Shown: one piece after another, positions 1 to 8,385 of the stretch
How positions within the stretch are numbered: the first letter of the stretch is position 1
Layout: every line of letters starts with the position of its first letter
Origin: a virus
Length of the DNA: 28,611 bases
Reading direction: 5' to 3' (one strand)
Virus record (IMG/VR): IMGVR_UViG_3300035157_001086
Location: 1-28,611 of that record
The notes under the pieces: model-generated
The model's database searches: none
What the model saw: only the letters and a program-made list of their open reading frames with translations
Told to the model about the DNA's origin: nothing
Made by a program: the position numbers and the translations under genes

Positions 1-3000
1 TATCCTGTAATATTACTAAAGTCAGGATTTCCTAAAGCATTTTCAGGTGCTAGTAATGTTTGTTTAATTACAGTACCATCTTGATTATTATAAGTTAATT
101 TCTTTGCAATAATATTGTCAGTAGATGATACTTGACCTTGGAATGTAACTGGACCAGCAAATATAGATTCTAACTGGTTAGATGCACCACCAATAACTGT
201 TAGTTTATCAGTAAGAACAATCTCTGAGAATGTTTCGATGGTTGTGTTCTCTTCACCAATAACATTTAACTGTGCAATGTCCTCATTGGTGATCTGACCT
301 GTAACTGGGTTAATAACTTGGTTACCAATGAATAGGTCACCATTAGAGTTAAGACCAGAGTAGAAAGCAACACCTGCTTCTTCCTTAATAGACTGAGAGA
401 ACTTAACCTGATCATTAGATAATGTCTCAACTTGTGTTTGAGGGAACGCAGTTGAATAGTTACCTGGACCAAAACCAAGATACTCAAACGTATGGTTACC
501 TGATCTTAGAATTGAATGTCGTCTAAACTCAACAGGAATAGGTGCTACAGAACCATCATTATTTTCTCTAATATTAATCTTTCTAACTTCTTCATCACCA
601 GCACGAGCAGTTAATTCAACATCAGAAAGTTCTCTATTAATTGCATCCCATCCAGGAGTTGTACCTGGTTGTGTCCATCCATTATCAGCAAGAATGAATT
701 CTATTGCTTCTTTAGTAATAGACAATTTAGGATCTTTATTAGGAGTTGGTGTAGCACCATCAGTTGCATTTACAAGACCTATAATTTCATTATCAGCAAC
801 AGATACAGCAGCATCAGGGTCAGCAACAGGGTTATCTCTATCAAACGTAGGATATACTTCGTTAACATTTTGACTGAACTTCCTATCATTGAAATTAGAA
901 GTTGAAGGTGCAATAGATCCACATAGGAGAGTTATATAATAGATACCATCATCAACACCTCGAACAAATGGTTGTACTACTTCAATATCATAAACATAAT
1001 AACACTTATTTAAAGAATAAGAGGTAGTATCAGTATTCAAAGGTTGCATTACATAACCAGATAGAGGATCTCTTGGTAATGGATTTGCCTTATCTTTATC
1101 AATTACAAATCTAACACGATATGTTCTATCTTGAAGATCCCTACCATCAGAAATTCTCTTAATGAAAGTTGTAGGAGTAAAGTTTACATTATTATATTGT
1201 GTATTTGTGTTGATTGATGTGTAAATTTCATTATTAACCTCTGATACAGTAATATACCAACCACCAACAGTACCTGCTACTCCACCGATAGTATATGTAC
1301 CATCATCATATTGTAATGGTGAACCATCAGTACCTGGTGTTTTACCAGAGACAGAAGGTCCATAAGGAGTAATTGTTGCAGATTGAACAGTTGCTTCACT
1401 AGCACCACTAGCAATTAACAGACAATTCAATTTATCAGGTACTGCACTACCACCTGTACCATCTTGTCTAGCACCAACTGTGAAACCCTGTACTTTACTT
1501 GTTGGTGGAGATGCTTCAACAGTATAACCATATAAGTAAAGTCTAGTTCCAGGTGTTCCACCAGCACTTGCGAGTGCTTGATTAATTACTCTAGTTCTTT
1601 GAATATCAACGTTTACCCAGTTGACAGTAGTTTCTTGCCCAAATATTACATTACCACTAACAGTTCCAGTATTTGCTGCTGAAAGAGTAACTACTCTAGT
1701 ATTTGTGTTAAAAGAAACGATTGTTGCACCAGTAGCAATACCATCACCACTAACTGCAACTCCTTGAACAAGTCCATTAACCGAACCATCATCAGCAATA
1801 GTAATTGTTGTACCACCTGAATTACCAGTACCAGTTGTTGAAATAACTTGTAGTGCTTTAGGTGGTATGATATGAGTAATCGCTGCTGCTTTATCTTTTG
1901 AGAATGATTTTGCTTTAAATCCAGCAGATCTAAGTGCAAGATTACCAAAGTTACTGTTACTGTTGGTAATTGACATGTCAGCACCACGTTCAGCAGTGAA
2001 GTGTGCATAATATCCAACAGCGAACACAGAAACCGCCTGAATAAATGCGTCATCAGTTGCAACAATATGCCTATGACCCCAATCTTTTCTATACTCAGCA
2101 AATCCATCTAAGTGGGCACCATCTCCAGCAGTTGCTACATCATAATTACCAGTTGATGCATTATATCTTACAAATGCTCTATCGTCTTTCTGTAGTGATA
2201 GTCCAGTGAACTGTGCCACAACCATTGATTTGAAACCAGTTGCCTTACTACCATCTGCCTTCATACCATTCATACCCCACACTGATCTTAGTGATAGGTT
2301 GAAAGCATAAGGTGATGCTGAGTCAACAGTATCAATCTCAGTCTTAACACTTATGTTTGAACCTACAGCATTACCTGTTGGTTCTGATTGCATTTGGTAA
2401 GTAAAGACGTTACCAGATGCAGATGTGACCGTGAAAGATCCGTTATAAACTCCTGCGTCTGCTTCAGATGACGGTCCAGTTGATCCAGTAACTCCAGAGA
2501 TGTTAATGTTAACACCAACAGAGAATCCATGATCTCTTGGGTTATCAAATTCATCAACAGTAACAGCAGTAGCAGTTTGACCGTTTCTTGTAATCTGTAG
2601 GACTCTATATTCATCAGAAATCGGACCAACAATTCTATTTTCTTCAACCCTTGCCTGAATCTGGTCAGTATCAGGATCACCAGATGAATCAGGAACAGCA
2701 GCAAATGCTTTCGATATTTTTTGATAATAAATTTCTAGATCAGTTCTCTCTTGAATATTTGCAACAGCAGTATAATCATCTTGAGGTACCGTACCTTGAG
2801 CAATAAGAGTTGATAATGGATTCAAACCATCAGCAAACTCAAAACATGTAAGTCTATGATGTGAGAACTTAGGTGCTAAAGTATCCGTACTATCAGGTTT
2901 GTAGAACACACCTTCTTCTGCACCATCAAAGAATGAGAATTGCCAGAAATAAGTACCACCAGTTACTTTAAAGATTGCTGTACGTGGGGGAATATCTGCT

Positions 3001-3470
3001 TCAGTATTAATACCTTTCGCAGCATACGTTGTTGGATAAGGTATATACTTTGGAATTATTTTAGTTCTTCTAAGGTCAGTACCAACAAGAGAACAACCTC
3101 TAGGTACAATGACACCACCTTCAACGGAGTTGTATTTGTATAGTACATTACTAGATGATGTAATATCTAAGTTAGAGTTAGAATCAATAGGGGGAACATT
3201 AGTATAAAGAACCTCACCAGGACGATTATCAATAACATATTCAGATGGATAGAGCATGATACTGAAAGCATCAAACTCGTCATTACTTAAACCAACTCTA
3301 TATGAAAACTTAGCAACTTCTAGAAATGCTCTTTGAATAGTTTTAAAAGGTCGCAGTGCTGAGTTTCCTCTATTGTCAATAGCATCAGAAGCATCGAAGT
3401 CATCTGGGTTGACATATATGATACGTCCAGTTCTGGACGTAATAATATTCTTTAACCTGGTGAGTGCCAT
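1..3470 (-). CDS. Large virion structural protein, 3' end outside window
   Basis: An open frame of 1156 codons runs from the ATG at 3470 to the left edge without a stop, so the C-terminus is missing. The N-terminus reads MALTRLKNIITSRTGRIIYV, followed by a segment with NPDDFDASDAIDNRGNSALR and FKTIQRAFLEVAKFSYR. I know this signature from large structural proteins of T4-like cyanophages, though not with a defined T4 counterpart. The rest is Ser/Thr/Gly/Asn-rich, without membrane segments or signal peptide, and looks beta-rich, as expected for a fibre or baseplate-attached protein. A late-type promoter box lies 21 bases before the start and overlaps the stop of the upstream gene. It is the last of three consecutive large structural genes. 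Coding status is clear; the exact virion location is inferred. Confidence 0.85.
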   Translation of the reverse strand, partial: MALTRLKNIITSRTGRIIYVNPDDFDASDAIDNRGNSALRPFKTIQRAFLEVAKFSYRVGLSNDEFDAFSIMLYPSEYVIDNRPGEVLYTNVPPIDSNSNLDITSSSNVLYKYNSVEGGVIVPRGCSLVGTDLRRTKIIPKYIPYPTTYAAKGINTEADIPPRTAIFKVTGGTYFWQFSFFDGAEEGVFYKPDSTDTLAPKFSHHRLTCFEFADGLNPLSTLIAQGTVPQDDYTAVANIQERTDLEIYYQKISKAFAAVPDSSGDPDTDQIQARVEENRIVGPISDEYRVLQITRNGQTATAVTVDEFDNPRDHGFSVGVNINISGVTGSTGPSSEADAGVYNGSFTVTSASGNVFTYQMQSEPTGNAVGSNISVKTEIDTVDSASPYAFNLSLRSVWGMNGMKADGSKATGFKSMVVAQFTGLSLQKDDRAFVRYNASTGNYDVATAGDGAHLDGFAEYRKDWGHRHIVATDDAFIQAVSVFAVGYYAHFTAERGADMSITNSNSNFGNLALRSAGFKAKSFSKDKAAAITHIIPPKALQVISTTGTGNSGGTTITIADDGSVNGLVQGVAVSGDGIATGATIVSFNTNTRVVTLSAANTGTVSGNVIFGQETTVNWVNVDIQRTRVINQALASAGGTPGTRLYLYGYTVEASPPTSKVQGFTVGARQDGTGGSAVPDKLNCLLIASGASEATVQSATITPYGPSVSGKTPGTDGSPLQYDDGTYTIGGVAGTVGGWYITVSEVNNEIYTSINTNTQYNNVNFTPTTFIKRISDGRDLQDRTYRVRFVIDKDKANPLPRDPLSGYVMQPLNTDTTSYSLNKCYYVYDIEVVQPFVRGVDDGIYYITLLCGSIAPSTSNFNDRKFSQNVNEVYPTFDRDNPVADPDAAVSVADNEIIGLVNATDGATPTPNKDPKLSITKEAIEFILADNGWTQPGTTPGWDAINRELSDVELTARAGDEEVRKINIRENNDGSVAPIPVEFRRHSILRSGNHTFEYLGFGPGNYSTAFPQTQVETLSNDQVKFSQSIKEEAGVAFYSGLNSNGDLFIGNQVINPVTGQITNEDIAQLNVIGEENTTIETFSEIVLTDKLTVIGGASNQLESIFAGPVTFQGQVSSTDNIIAKKLTYNNQDGTVIKQTLLAPENALGNPDFSNITG

Positions 3471-3490
3471 TACTTATACTGCCTTTTGAT

Positions 3491-3498
3491 TATTTATG
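3491..3498 (-). promoter_or_regulatory. T4-late-type promoter box
   Basis: The minus strand reads CATAAATA, one base from the T4 late consensus TATAAATA, about 20 bases before the ATG at 3470. It overlaps the TAA stop of the 485-aa gene. No -35 box is visible, as expected for gp55/gp33-type late promoters. Confidence 0.5.
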
Positions 3499-4951
3499 AT
3501 TGACCAAATATTCTAGTCGTAATTGCATTTGAAGCATCTTCAAAACCAACTAAACTGAATATATTATTTGCTGTTGTTGATTTTACAACAAGTGTTTCAC
3601 CAGGTCCAACAACTAATGAAGTAATTCTATCTACTTCATTATTACCAGTAGCATCACCATCAACGAGATAATTAGATACCTCTACTGCTGCAGATGCAAC
3701 ATCAACACTATTAATAGTTGCAGTACTTCTAGATGCACTGTTTAGTTTAGGAACATCCCTAAACGTATCTGAACCAGAAAAGTCACCAGAATTAAGTCCC
3801 TTAATAAACGTCAAAACACTACCAGTATAGTCTCTAACATATCCATAAGCACCAGCAGTTTGACTGGTAATAGTGTAAGTAACACCATCTAAAAGAAAAG
3901 TATCAGTATTATCAACGATAGTACCTACTTTATCAAAAACATAAAATCCAGGATAGGTATAAATGTTAGTGAAAGTAATGACTCTATCAGTACCACCATA
4001 ATTAGCATTCGATGCAGTACCTGTTCCACCATCATAAAAGAATAATGCTACTGGAGTTGTGCTGTCTCCGAACGCATATTGTACATATGCACCAGAGGAA
4101 CCAGCAGTACCATTGGTAGTTTTACCAGTAGTATATTCTGTACCATTATCTGCTGTTGTAGAAGCATCACCATCAGGTCCATACTCACCATTAATAGTTT
4201 CAGAGAGATGAAAGTCTCTACCACTCATGGTTGCATCTGCAACATTAAATCTATAGGTACGATCATCAAAAAGTAGAAAGGTATCTCCACCTCCCTTATA
4301 AAGATTGTAAACTCCACCAGCAGTTGTAGTTGAGAATGCAAATTCATTATTTGCGGCAGTAATAGCAGGTGCTGCTGAGATAGTTGCAGCAGCACCACCA
4401 GAAACACCTATACTATCACCAGCAGCGAATTCTGCACCAGTTCCATTAAGTGTAGAAGGACCAATATGAAGAAGAGTAGCATCTACACCATATACAACCG
4501 CAGTTGTATCGTTAGGAGAAGTACCTTTACTAATTGTATCACCAACAGCAAATTCCCCAGTTATAGACTCTACAGGAATTGATCTAATAGAAAATACTTT
4601 GACAAAAACTTCTGTAAATGGGGGAGTGTAAAATGATTCAAATTTAAATGATTTTTCCTGATCGGTTGTAGTAATTGTATTACCAACAAGAAGTGGTGCA
4701 GTTGATGGAATTGGAGTTCCAACTTCAACAACAGAAGATGTTATCAAATCACCTTCGTGAAGTTTATATGTTGCAGCATCAAGAGTAAATTTTTGATCAT
4801 AATTCTTTAGTGCCACATCATAAGCGGAACCTGTTCCGTCATTGGCAATCGTCAACACCGTACTAGCAGTCCTATTAATAGGTACTGAGTATAACACCGT
4901 ATCAGCGTTAGCAGATGGTTTAAGTTGTGCTAGAAGTCCTTGTTTAGCCAT
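3494..4951 (-). CDS. Virion structural protein (485 aa)
   Basis: A complete 485-aa frame starts MAKQGLLAQLKPSANADTVL. The N-terminal 60 residues (VLYSVPINRTASTVLTIAN...) resemble a family I recognise from cyanophage virions but cannot tie to a T4 gene number. The chain is rich in Ser, Thr, Gly and Asp with many short beta-prone segments, has no signal peptide or membrane helix, and ends TRIFGQS. It lies between two other large structural genes with a 9-base gap upstream, so it is probably co-transcribed with the 440-aa gene from the late promoter at 6311-6318. The role is probably tail or baseplate decoration or a fibre; that part is inference from context. Confidence 0.8.
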   Translation of the reverse strand: MAKQGLLAQLKPSANADTVLYSVPINRTASTVLTIANDGTGSAYDVALKNYDQKFTLDAATYKLHEGDLITSSVVEVGTPIPSTAPLLVGNTITTTDQEKSFKFESFYTPPFTEVFVKVFSIRSIPVESITGEFAVGDTISKGTSPNDTTAVVYGVDATLLHIGPSTLNGTGAEFAAGDSIGVSGGAAATISAAPAITAANNEFAFSTTTAGGVYNLYKGGGDTFLLFDDRTYRFNVADATMSGRDFHLSETINGEYGPDGDASTTADNGTEYTTGKTTNGTAGSSGAYVQYAFGDSTTPVALFFYDGGTGTASNANYGGTDRVITFTNIYTYPGFYVFDKVGTIVDNTDTFLLDGVTYTITSQTAGAYGYVRDYTGSVLTFIKGLNSGDFSGSDTFRDVPKLNSASRSTATINSVDVASAAVEVSNYLVDGDATGNNEVDRITSLVVGPGETLVVKSTTANNIFSLVGFEDASNAITTRIFGQS

Positions 4952-4960
4952 GGTTAGTTA

Positions 4961-6283
4961 TTAGAATCCTGCGTAGAAGAATTGTTGATGTCTAGTTAAT
5001 CCAGTAAGGTTGTTACCACCAATACCAGCACCAAACGAAACATCTTCTAGAGTTACGTTTTCAGTAGATAGTAAAGTTGCATCTGAATCTGGAAATTTGA
5101 TTGTTCTAGTTCCAGTAATGTTACTCATATCAAGAGTAACATTTGTACTTGAACCAACCGCCTCTTGGAGAACAGGAGCAACTATAGTTTTACTAGATAA
5201 AATTTGAGTTGCTGTATTGGTAACAAATACATTATTGTCACTGCCATTATTTAGATCATTTGTAGGTGGAACTTCAAATGTCTGGTTAGATGATGCGTTT
5301 TGATTAGTGACACTAAAAGTAATCTTCTTAGTACTATCTGTACCATCCTGAAGAATTAGTGACTCAACAGTCTTGTTTTGAAGAATTTGAGTAGTTTCCG
5401 TACCAACTAATGTAAGACTTAAATCTGGAACTGTGATAATTCTATTTGCTGTTAAAGCATCTGTATTAAGTTGTGCAAAAGCAGTTCCAATCTCAGCATC
5501 AGTTTGAAACTTAATATCAACAAAACTTTTATTGAGAACAGTTTGTTCTGCTTTAGTATCAAGTAATGTAGATGATGTAGCAGTAGGTTCAGCAGTTGTC
5601 GTTACAGTTCCTGCATCAGGAAGTAGATAAGATCGACGAGTATCAGATGTAGTTGTCCAGTTGATTTGGAAGATTGCTTCTTCATCACCATCAGTAATAA
5701 CTAAATTATCTTCATCAATAAGAAGAGTCTTGTTAGTTAATGTCTGAGTAGTATTATCACCAACAACGGTAGTTCCGTTACCAGAGGTAATGGCGGGAAG
5801 GGTAAAGATACGAGTATTAGTACCAGTACCAATATTGCTAACTTCAAATCTTGCCTTTGGACCTTGAGCATCTTCGAGAATAAAAGTTTGATCAGAAACT
5901 ACAAAGTTACCAGTAACCTTTACAGCACCAGTTCCTTTGGGAGCAAGAACAATATCAGCATTTGTAGAAGTTTCGTGAACCGCAGTAATGTATAAAGATT
6001 TGCTAGTCTCACTATTTGAGATAGTGGTCATATAAAAACCACTTGTACCAAAAGATAATCCTAACTGATCATATGCAGATTGATATAAACCAGTGTTACG
6101 ATCAAGATCGAAACAAAGTCCTGGAGATCCCTTTTCTCCTTGGGCAAGACCTTTATGGAGTTGATTTATCTTTACTTTTCTATTTGGGATCAACGGATCA
6201 GATACAACTACAGGTAGAATTCCTTCTCCAGATAGATTTGAATCTGATATTGTATCCAGTTGAGAAATTTTACGAGTTCCCAC
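4961..6283 (-). CDS. Tail fibre-like virion structural protein (440 aa) with TQ-x-L-x-NKT repeats
   Basis: A complete 440-aa frame starts MGTRKISQLDTISDSNLSGE. A degenerate repeat centred on T-Q-x-L-x-N-K-T recurs: TQTLTNKTLL, QTVLNKSFVD, TQILQNKTVE and TQILSSKTIV. The spacing is roughly 45-60 residues, each copy preceded by a short beta-type segment ending in a 'D-x-T-L' or 'G-T-x-T-T' motif. Such repeats are common in phage fibre-like structural proteins. The C-terminus is Gly-rich (FGAGIGGNNLTGLTRHQQFF). It lies downstream of a perfect late promoter box and upstream of two more structural genes. The exact position in the virion is not determinable here. Confidence 0.8.
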   Translation of the reverse strand: MGTRKISQLDTISDSNLSGEGILPVVVSDPLIPNRKVKINQLHKGLAQGEKGSPGLCFDLDRNTGLYQSAYDQLGLSFGTSGFYMTTISNSETSKSLYITAVHETSTNADIVLAPKGTGAVKVTGNFVVSDQTFILEDAQGPKARFEVSNIGTGTNTRIFTLPAITSGNGTTVVGDNTTQTLTNKTLLIDEDNLVITDGDEEAIFQINWTTTSDTRRSYLLPDAGTVTTTAEPTATSSTLLDTKAEQTVLNKSFVDIKFQTDAEIGTAFAQLNTDALTANRIITVPDLSLTLVGTETTQILQNKTVESLILQDGTDSTKKITFSVTNQNASSNQTFEVPPTNDLNNGSDNNVFVTNTATQILSSKTIVAPVLQEAVGSSTNVTLDMSNITGTRTIKFPDSDATLLSTENVTLEDVSFGAGIGGNNLTGLTRHQQFFYAGF

Positions 6284-6310
6284 GAATAATCACACAATTT
6301 GCTACAAGTT

Positions 6311-6318
6311 TATTTATA
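6311..6318 (-). promoter_or_regulatory. T4 late promoter (perfect consensus)
   Basis: The minus strand reads TATAAATA exactly, 28 bases before the ATG at 6283 and just past the end of the oxygenase gene at 6342. It marks the boundary where the late structural genes resume after the accessory island. Confidence 0.65.
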
Positions 6319-6341
6319 AAGGTATCTGCATTGGTAACATT

Positions 6342-6971
6342 CTATCCCGCACAAGATAGGAACTGTGTCATAGTAAATCTACCAAGTTTTTTACCCATAT
6401 CTTTTTCTTCCATACCAACTTTATCTACTCCATGATGTATTGATGATGGAAATACTATAACTCTATTATGTTTACACTCAATTTCCATGTCAAACTCAGG
6501 AAATCTTAAATTTCCACCAGTAAATTTTTTTGGTTCTCTATAAAACCAAGTAATAGCGGTCAATCTTGCAAGATCTCTATGTGGTTTGTATTCATCGTTA
6601 TTTTCATAGTATAAAATTTGAGTATTATCTTCATTAAGAGCATCCCAGTGATTAAATAACCAATGAGGATGATTCTTAAATATTTCCTGATCACGAAATA
6701 ATTTCCTATTAATTTCAAGAATATTAGAAAAATCTCTTAAGGTAAAAAAACTATCCAACCGCAGATCCCATGTATTTTTTAGGGATTGGTGAACACCATT
6801 TTCATCAGGTGCCCCTGCAGCACCACGTTCAAGACTAGATCTACCCATTCTTCTTGGATGACAAAAGTAGTCTAGTTCTTGCCAAATATCATCTAATTCA
6901 GATTGATTATAAAAATCATCAATCAAAATATAGGGAAAAGGTTCATTCTTAATAATTGGTTCACCCATCAT
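6342..6971 (-). CDS. 2-oxoglutarate/Fe(II)-dependent oxygenase (209 aa)
   Basis: The protein has the signature of the prolyl-4-hydroxylase-like 2OG-Fe(II) dioxygenase fold. The metal ligands H131 and D133 (KPHRDLARLT) are followed by a distal His, H180 within FPSSIHHGV, and the 2OG-binding Arg R198 (GRFTMTQF). These enzymes couple decarboxylation of 2-oxoglutarate to hydroxylation of a substrate; the substrate cannot be read from the sequence. The gene starts at ATG-ATG (6971 or 6968) and overlaps the upstream frame by 11 bases, so it is translationally coupled. It is the last gene of the accessory island, before the late promoter at 6311. It is one of three oxygenase-type genes in the window, too diverged from the others to be a recent duplicate. 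Confidence 0.85.
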   Translation of the reverse strand: MMGEPIIKNEPFPYILIDDFYNQSELDDIWQELDYFCHPRRMGRSSLERGAAGAPDENGVHQSLKNTWDLRLDSFFTLRDFSNILEINRKLFRDQEIFKNHPHWLFNHWDALNEDNTQILYYENNDEYKPHRDLARLTAITWFYREPKKFTGGNLRFPEFDMEIECKHNRVIVFPSSIHHGVDKVGMEEKDMGKKLGRFTMTQFLSCAG

Positions 6972-7374
6972 ATTTTGTTAGTGTGTATTGTTCTGGTCTT
7001 AGTTTTAATCGTGCAATTTGTTTACATACATCATCATAATCTCTAAACCATGACCTATTAAATGTATCCTTAATAACTGGATGGAGATACCAAGGCATTG
7101 TATTCTTTATATTACCATTACCATTACCTAGTTCCCATAGATCACCAGACTTAACTTTAGTGAATACTGGTTTCTTATCAATCCTTGTCTTTCTAACCTT
7201 CGTTGATGCTAGACTCTTGAGATTCTTCTCCAAGTTTTTCTGCGTTTTCACGTTCTGCACAGAGACGGAAGAACCTCGTGAAGTCTTCTTTCGTCCAGTC
7301 GTTGAAGAAACTTTCGTCTTCGTCGTTTTCGTCCCATTCGACTGTGAACGAACCGTCTTCGTTGTCTTTGACAT
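6961..7374 (-). CDS. Small protein with a conserved-looking C-terminal half; start uncertain
   Basis: The 137-aa frame opens at ATG 7374, only 7 bases inside the preceding gene and in its +1 frame. The first 60 or so codons are Lys/Ser/Thr-rich (MSKTTKTVRSQSNG...), the composition expected when an acidic GAN-rich gene is read out of frame. From about codon 66 it becomes an ordinary protein (KPVFTKVKSGDLWELGNGNG, then MPWYLHPVIKDTFNRSWFRD and a Tyr-Asp-Gly end) with no overlapping gene. Possible starts are ATG 7374, internal GTG or TTG codons about 30-45 codons in, or a frameshift from the upstream frame. No ATG occurs between the end of the upstream gene and the conserved part. I do not recognise a function. 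It overlaps the oxygenase by 11 bases. Confidence 0.6.
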   Translation of the reverse strand: MSKTTKTVRSQSNGTKTTKTKVSSTTGRKKTSRGSSVSVQNVKTQKNLEKNLKSLASTKVRKTRIDKKPVFTKVKSGDLWELGNGNGNIKNTMPWYLHPVIKDTFNRSWFRDYDDVCKQIARLKLRPEQYTLTKYDG

Positions 7375-7381
7375 TGATCAT
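7193..7381 (-). CDS. Small acidic protein (62 aa), early gene
   Basis: The frame starts MINVKDNEDGSFTVEWDEND and continues with an acidic, aromatic-containing stretch (FFNDWTKEDFTRFFRL). I recall similar short acidic proteins in cyanophages but no function. The codons are strongly GAC/GAA/TTC-type, and the composition is that of a real protein. The frame stays open 17 codons upstream (ending LKFPFK before the Met) but offers no start codon there. A sigma70-like promoter at 7403-7431 would start transcription about 15 bases before this ATG, so ATG 7381 is the likely start despite a weak ribosome binding site. It overlaps the 137-aa frame over nearly its whole length. Confidence 0.7.
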   Translation of the reverse strand: MINVKDNEDGSFTVEWDENDEDESFFNDWTKEDFTRFFRLCAERENAEKLGEESQESSINEG

Positions 7382-7402
7382 CTTGAAGGGGAATTTAAGT
7401 GT

Positions 7403-7431
7403 AGTGTACCATGCTTTTTTAAGAGCGTCAA
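7403..7431 (-). promoter_or_regulatory. Sigma70-like (early-type) promoter
   Basis: The minus strand reads TTGACG (7431-7426), a 17-base spacer, then TACACT (7408-7403). The predicted start point is about 15 bases before ATG 7381. It would drive the acidic 62-aa gene, the overlapping frame and the 209-aa oxygenase. Confidence 0.6.
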
Positions 7432-7439
7432 GTTATATA

Positions 7440-7919
7440 TCAGAAATAATTAATGGATACTACTACTCTTATCTTTTGATCTGTACAAGTAGAACTATTG
7501 TGTGGTGTCGACCCATCAAAAAAGACTATCCTGTTCTCCACACTCTCTACTTTTGTACCATCTTCAAACTCTGTGTAACCATTATTAGTATTCACATAGA
7601 ATACAGCAGTTTTGTGTGGAAACTTAAAATCAATATGCTTTTCATGTACAATTTGTCTACCTTGATTCGTATATAATAATGCTCTTGCTCTGACAAGAGC
7701 ATTCATTTCTAACTGTTTAAAAAAAGGTATGAACTCTTCAAATATTGAACTGCTAGGTTGAAACTCCTGAAAAAGGTTATGAGTAAAATAAAAATCTGGG
7801 TCTCCACTATTAGCAACCTCTGCGTTATACAACCAAGGAAAATTATGATCTAACATCATTCTCTGTAAATGCACAAGGTAATCCTGTGGCAAAAAATTAT
7901 CTATTATCTTTTTATCCAT
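7440..7919 (-). CDS. 2-oxoglutarate/Fe(II)-dependent oxygenase (159 aa)
   Basis: A compact double-stranded beta-helix oxygenase. The iron ligands are H95 and D97 (HEKHIDF) and H140 (GSTPHNSS); R151 (KIRVVVSINYF) is the likely 2-oxoglutarate anchor. Between them lie the typical core strands TAVFYVNTNNGYTEFEDG and NRIVFFDGS. All key residues are present, so it should be active; the substrate is unknown. The N-terminal 70 residues (MDKKIIDNFLPQDYLVHLQR) resemble the lid region of phage-type oxygenases. It overlaps the upstream membrane-protein gene by 16 bases (start ATG inside AAGATGGATA), so the two are co-translated. Its end at 7440 nearly abuts the -35 box of the next promoter. Confidence 0.85.
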   Translation of the reverse strand: MDKKIIDNFLPQDYLVHLQRMMLDHNFPWLYNAEVANSGDPDFYFTHNLFQEFQPSSSIFEEFIPFFKQLEMNALVRARALLYTNQGRQIVHEKHIDFKFPHKTAVFYVNTNNGYTEFEDGTKVESVENRIVFFDGSTPHNSSTCTDQKIRVVVSINYF

Positions 7920-8185
7920 CTTGGTAAATAAAATATAATGAAACTTAAAGACCAGAAGGTTGCTAACGCTGCAATATGTAGTATCCTATTAGGATTAACT
8001 ATTAATCCAATGGTTACAAGTCCTATCCATGTGTAATCTAATGTACCATGAAAACGATACCATGCATTAGCACTATACTTATCAATAAATTTTTGTCTTT
8101 GTTTTGAGAACCATGGTGAAACATGCCTCATCATAACAAAACCCTCATTAAAAAACATGAGGGTGAAACCAATCCAGAATATCAT
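7904..8185 (-). CDS. Small membrane protein (93 aa), unknown function
   Basis: The frame MIFWIGFTLMFFNEGFVMMR... has three hydrophobic stretches: about residues 2-18, 48-63 (YTWIGLVTIGLIVN) and 69-88 (ILHIAALATFWSLSFIIFYL). Between the first two is a basic, polar loop (SKQRQKFIDKYSANAWYRFH), and the tail is basic (RWIKR). Likely an inner-membrane or thylakoid protein; I do not recognise the family. The ATG at 8185 lacks a clear Shine-Dalgarno. An alternative start is M18 (8134), preceded by TGAGGG at a good distance, but it would lose the first helix. A perfect inverted repeat (8141-8164) lies inside the first 15 codons. It overlaps the downstream oxygenase. Confidence 0.65.
   Translation of the reverse strand: MIFWIGFTLMFFNEGFVMMRHVSPWFSKQRQKFIDKYSANAWYRFHGTLDYTWIGLVTIGLIVNPNRILHIAALATFWSLSFIIFYLPRWIKR
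8141..8164 (-). terminator. Perfect 8-bp hairpin followed by TTTGTT, possible terminator or attenuator
   Basis: On the minus strand ACCCTCAT, an 8-base AT loop and ATGAGGGT form a perfect stem, followed by TTTGTTATG. It lies about 55 bases after the 47-aa early gene and within the first codons of the 93-aa gene. It resembles a weak intrinsic terminator; the T tract is short and the hairpin is also coding, so it may be coincidental. Confidence 0.35.
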
Positions 8186-8220
8186 AATGATAATAAAAAA
8201 TTAATAAGGGGGCACTCTTT

Positions 8221-8364
8221 CTACCTAGAGATCTTTTGTACTCCCCCTAATTTGCGTTTAAGTGCTTGGAGTCTTGCTTTTGCTTGTCTGATCGCAACAG
8301 GACTTTTCCTCGATTTATCGTTGCGACCTCTTTTTCTTGGTGTTTCGTGACTTTTGAGGTGCAT
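8221..8364 (-). CDS. Small basic protein (47 aa), early gene
   Basis: The frame starts MHLKSHETPRKRGRNDKSRK, continues with a helical Arg/Lys/Ala stretch (VAIRQAKARLQALKRKLG) and ends ISR. About a third of the residues are Lys or Arg, so a nucleic-acid- or polymerase-binding role is plausible; that is inference only. It lies directly after a near-consensus promoter with a leader of about 15-20 bases. No other frame in this stretch gives a sensible minus-strand protein. The gene is short but its composition, start position and promoter agree. It is followed by a GGGGG...CCCCC inverted repeat with a long loop. Confidence 0.65.
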   Translation of the reverse strand: MHLKSHETPRKRGRNDKSRKSPVAIRQAKARLQALKRKLGGVQKISR

Positions 8365-8385
8365 CGTCTTGCCCTGTACTCGTCT

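Noticed and set aside
266-2704. Minus-strand open frames rich in Leu within the first large gene (for example 1691-2107 and 2363-2704)
   Set aside because: They are out-of-frame readings of the 1156-codon structural gene, whose own frame gives a normal protein composition.
8190-8240. GGGGG...CCCCC inverted repeat after the 47-aa gene as an intrinsic terminator
   Set aside because: The stem is only five pairs with a loop of nearly 30 bases and the T tract is interrupted; too weak to call.
8123-8350. Plus-strand open frame of 75 codons opposite the 47-aa and 93-aa genes
   Set aside because: It lies against two minus-strand genes, has no ribosome binding site or promoter on its strand, and its sequence is what the complement of a Lys/Arg-rich gene would give.
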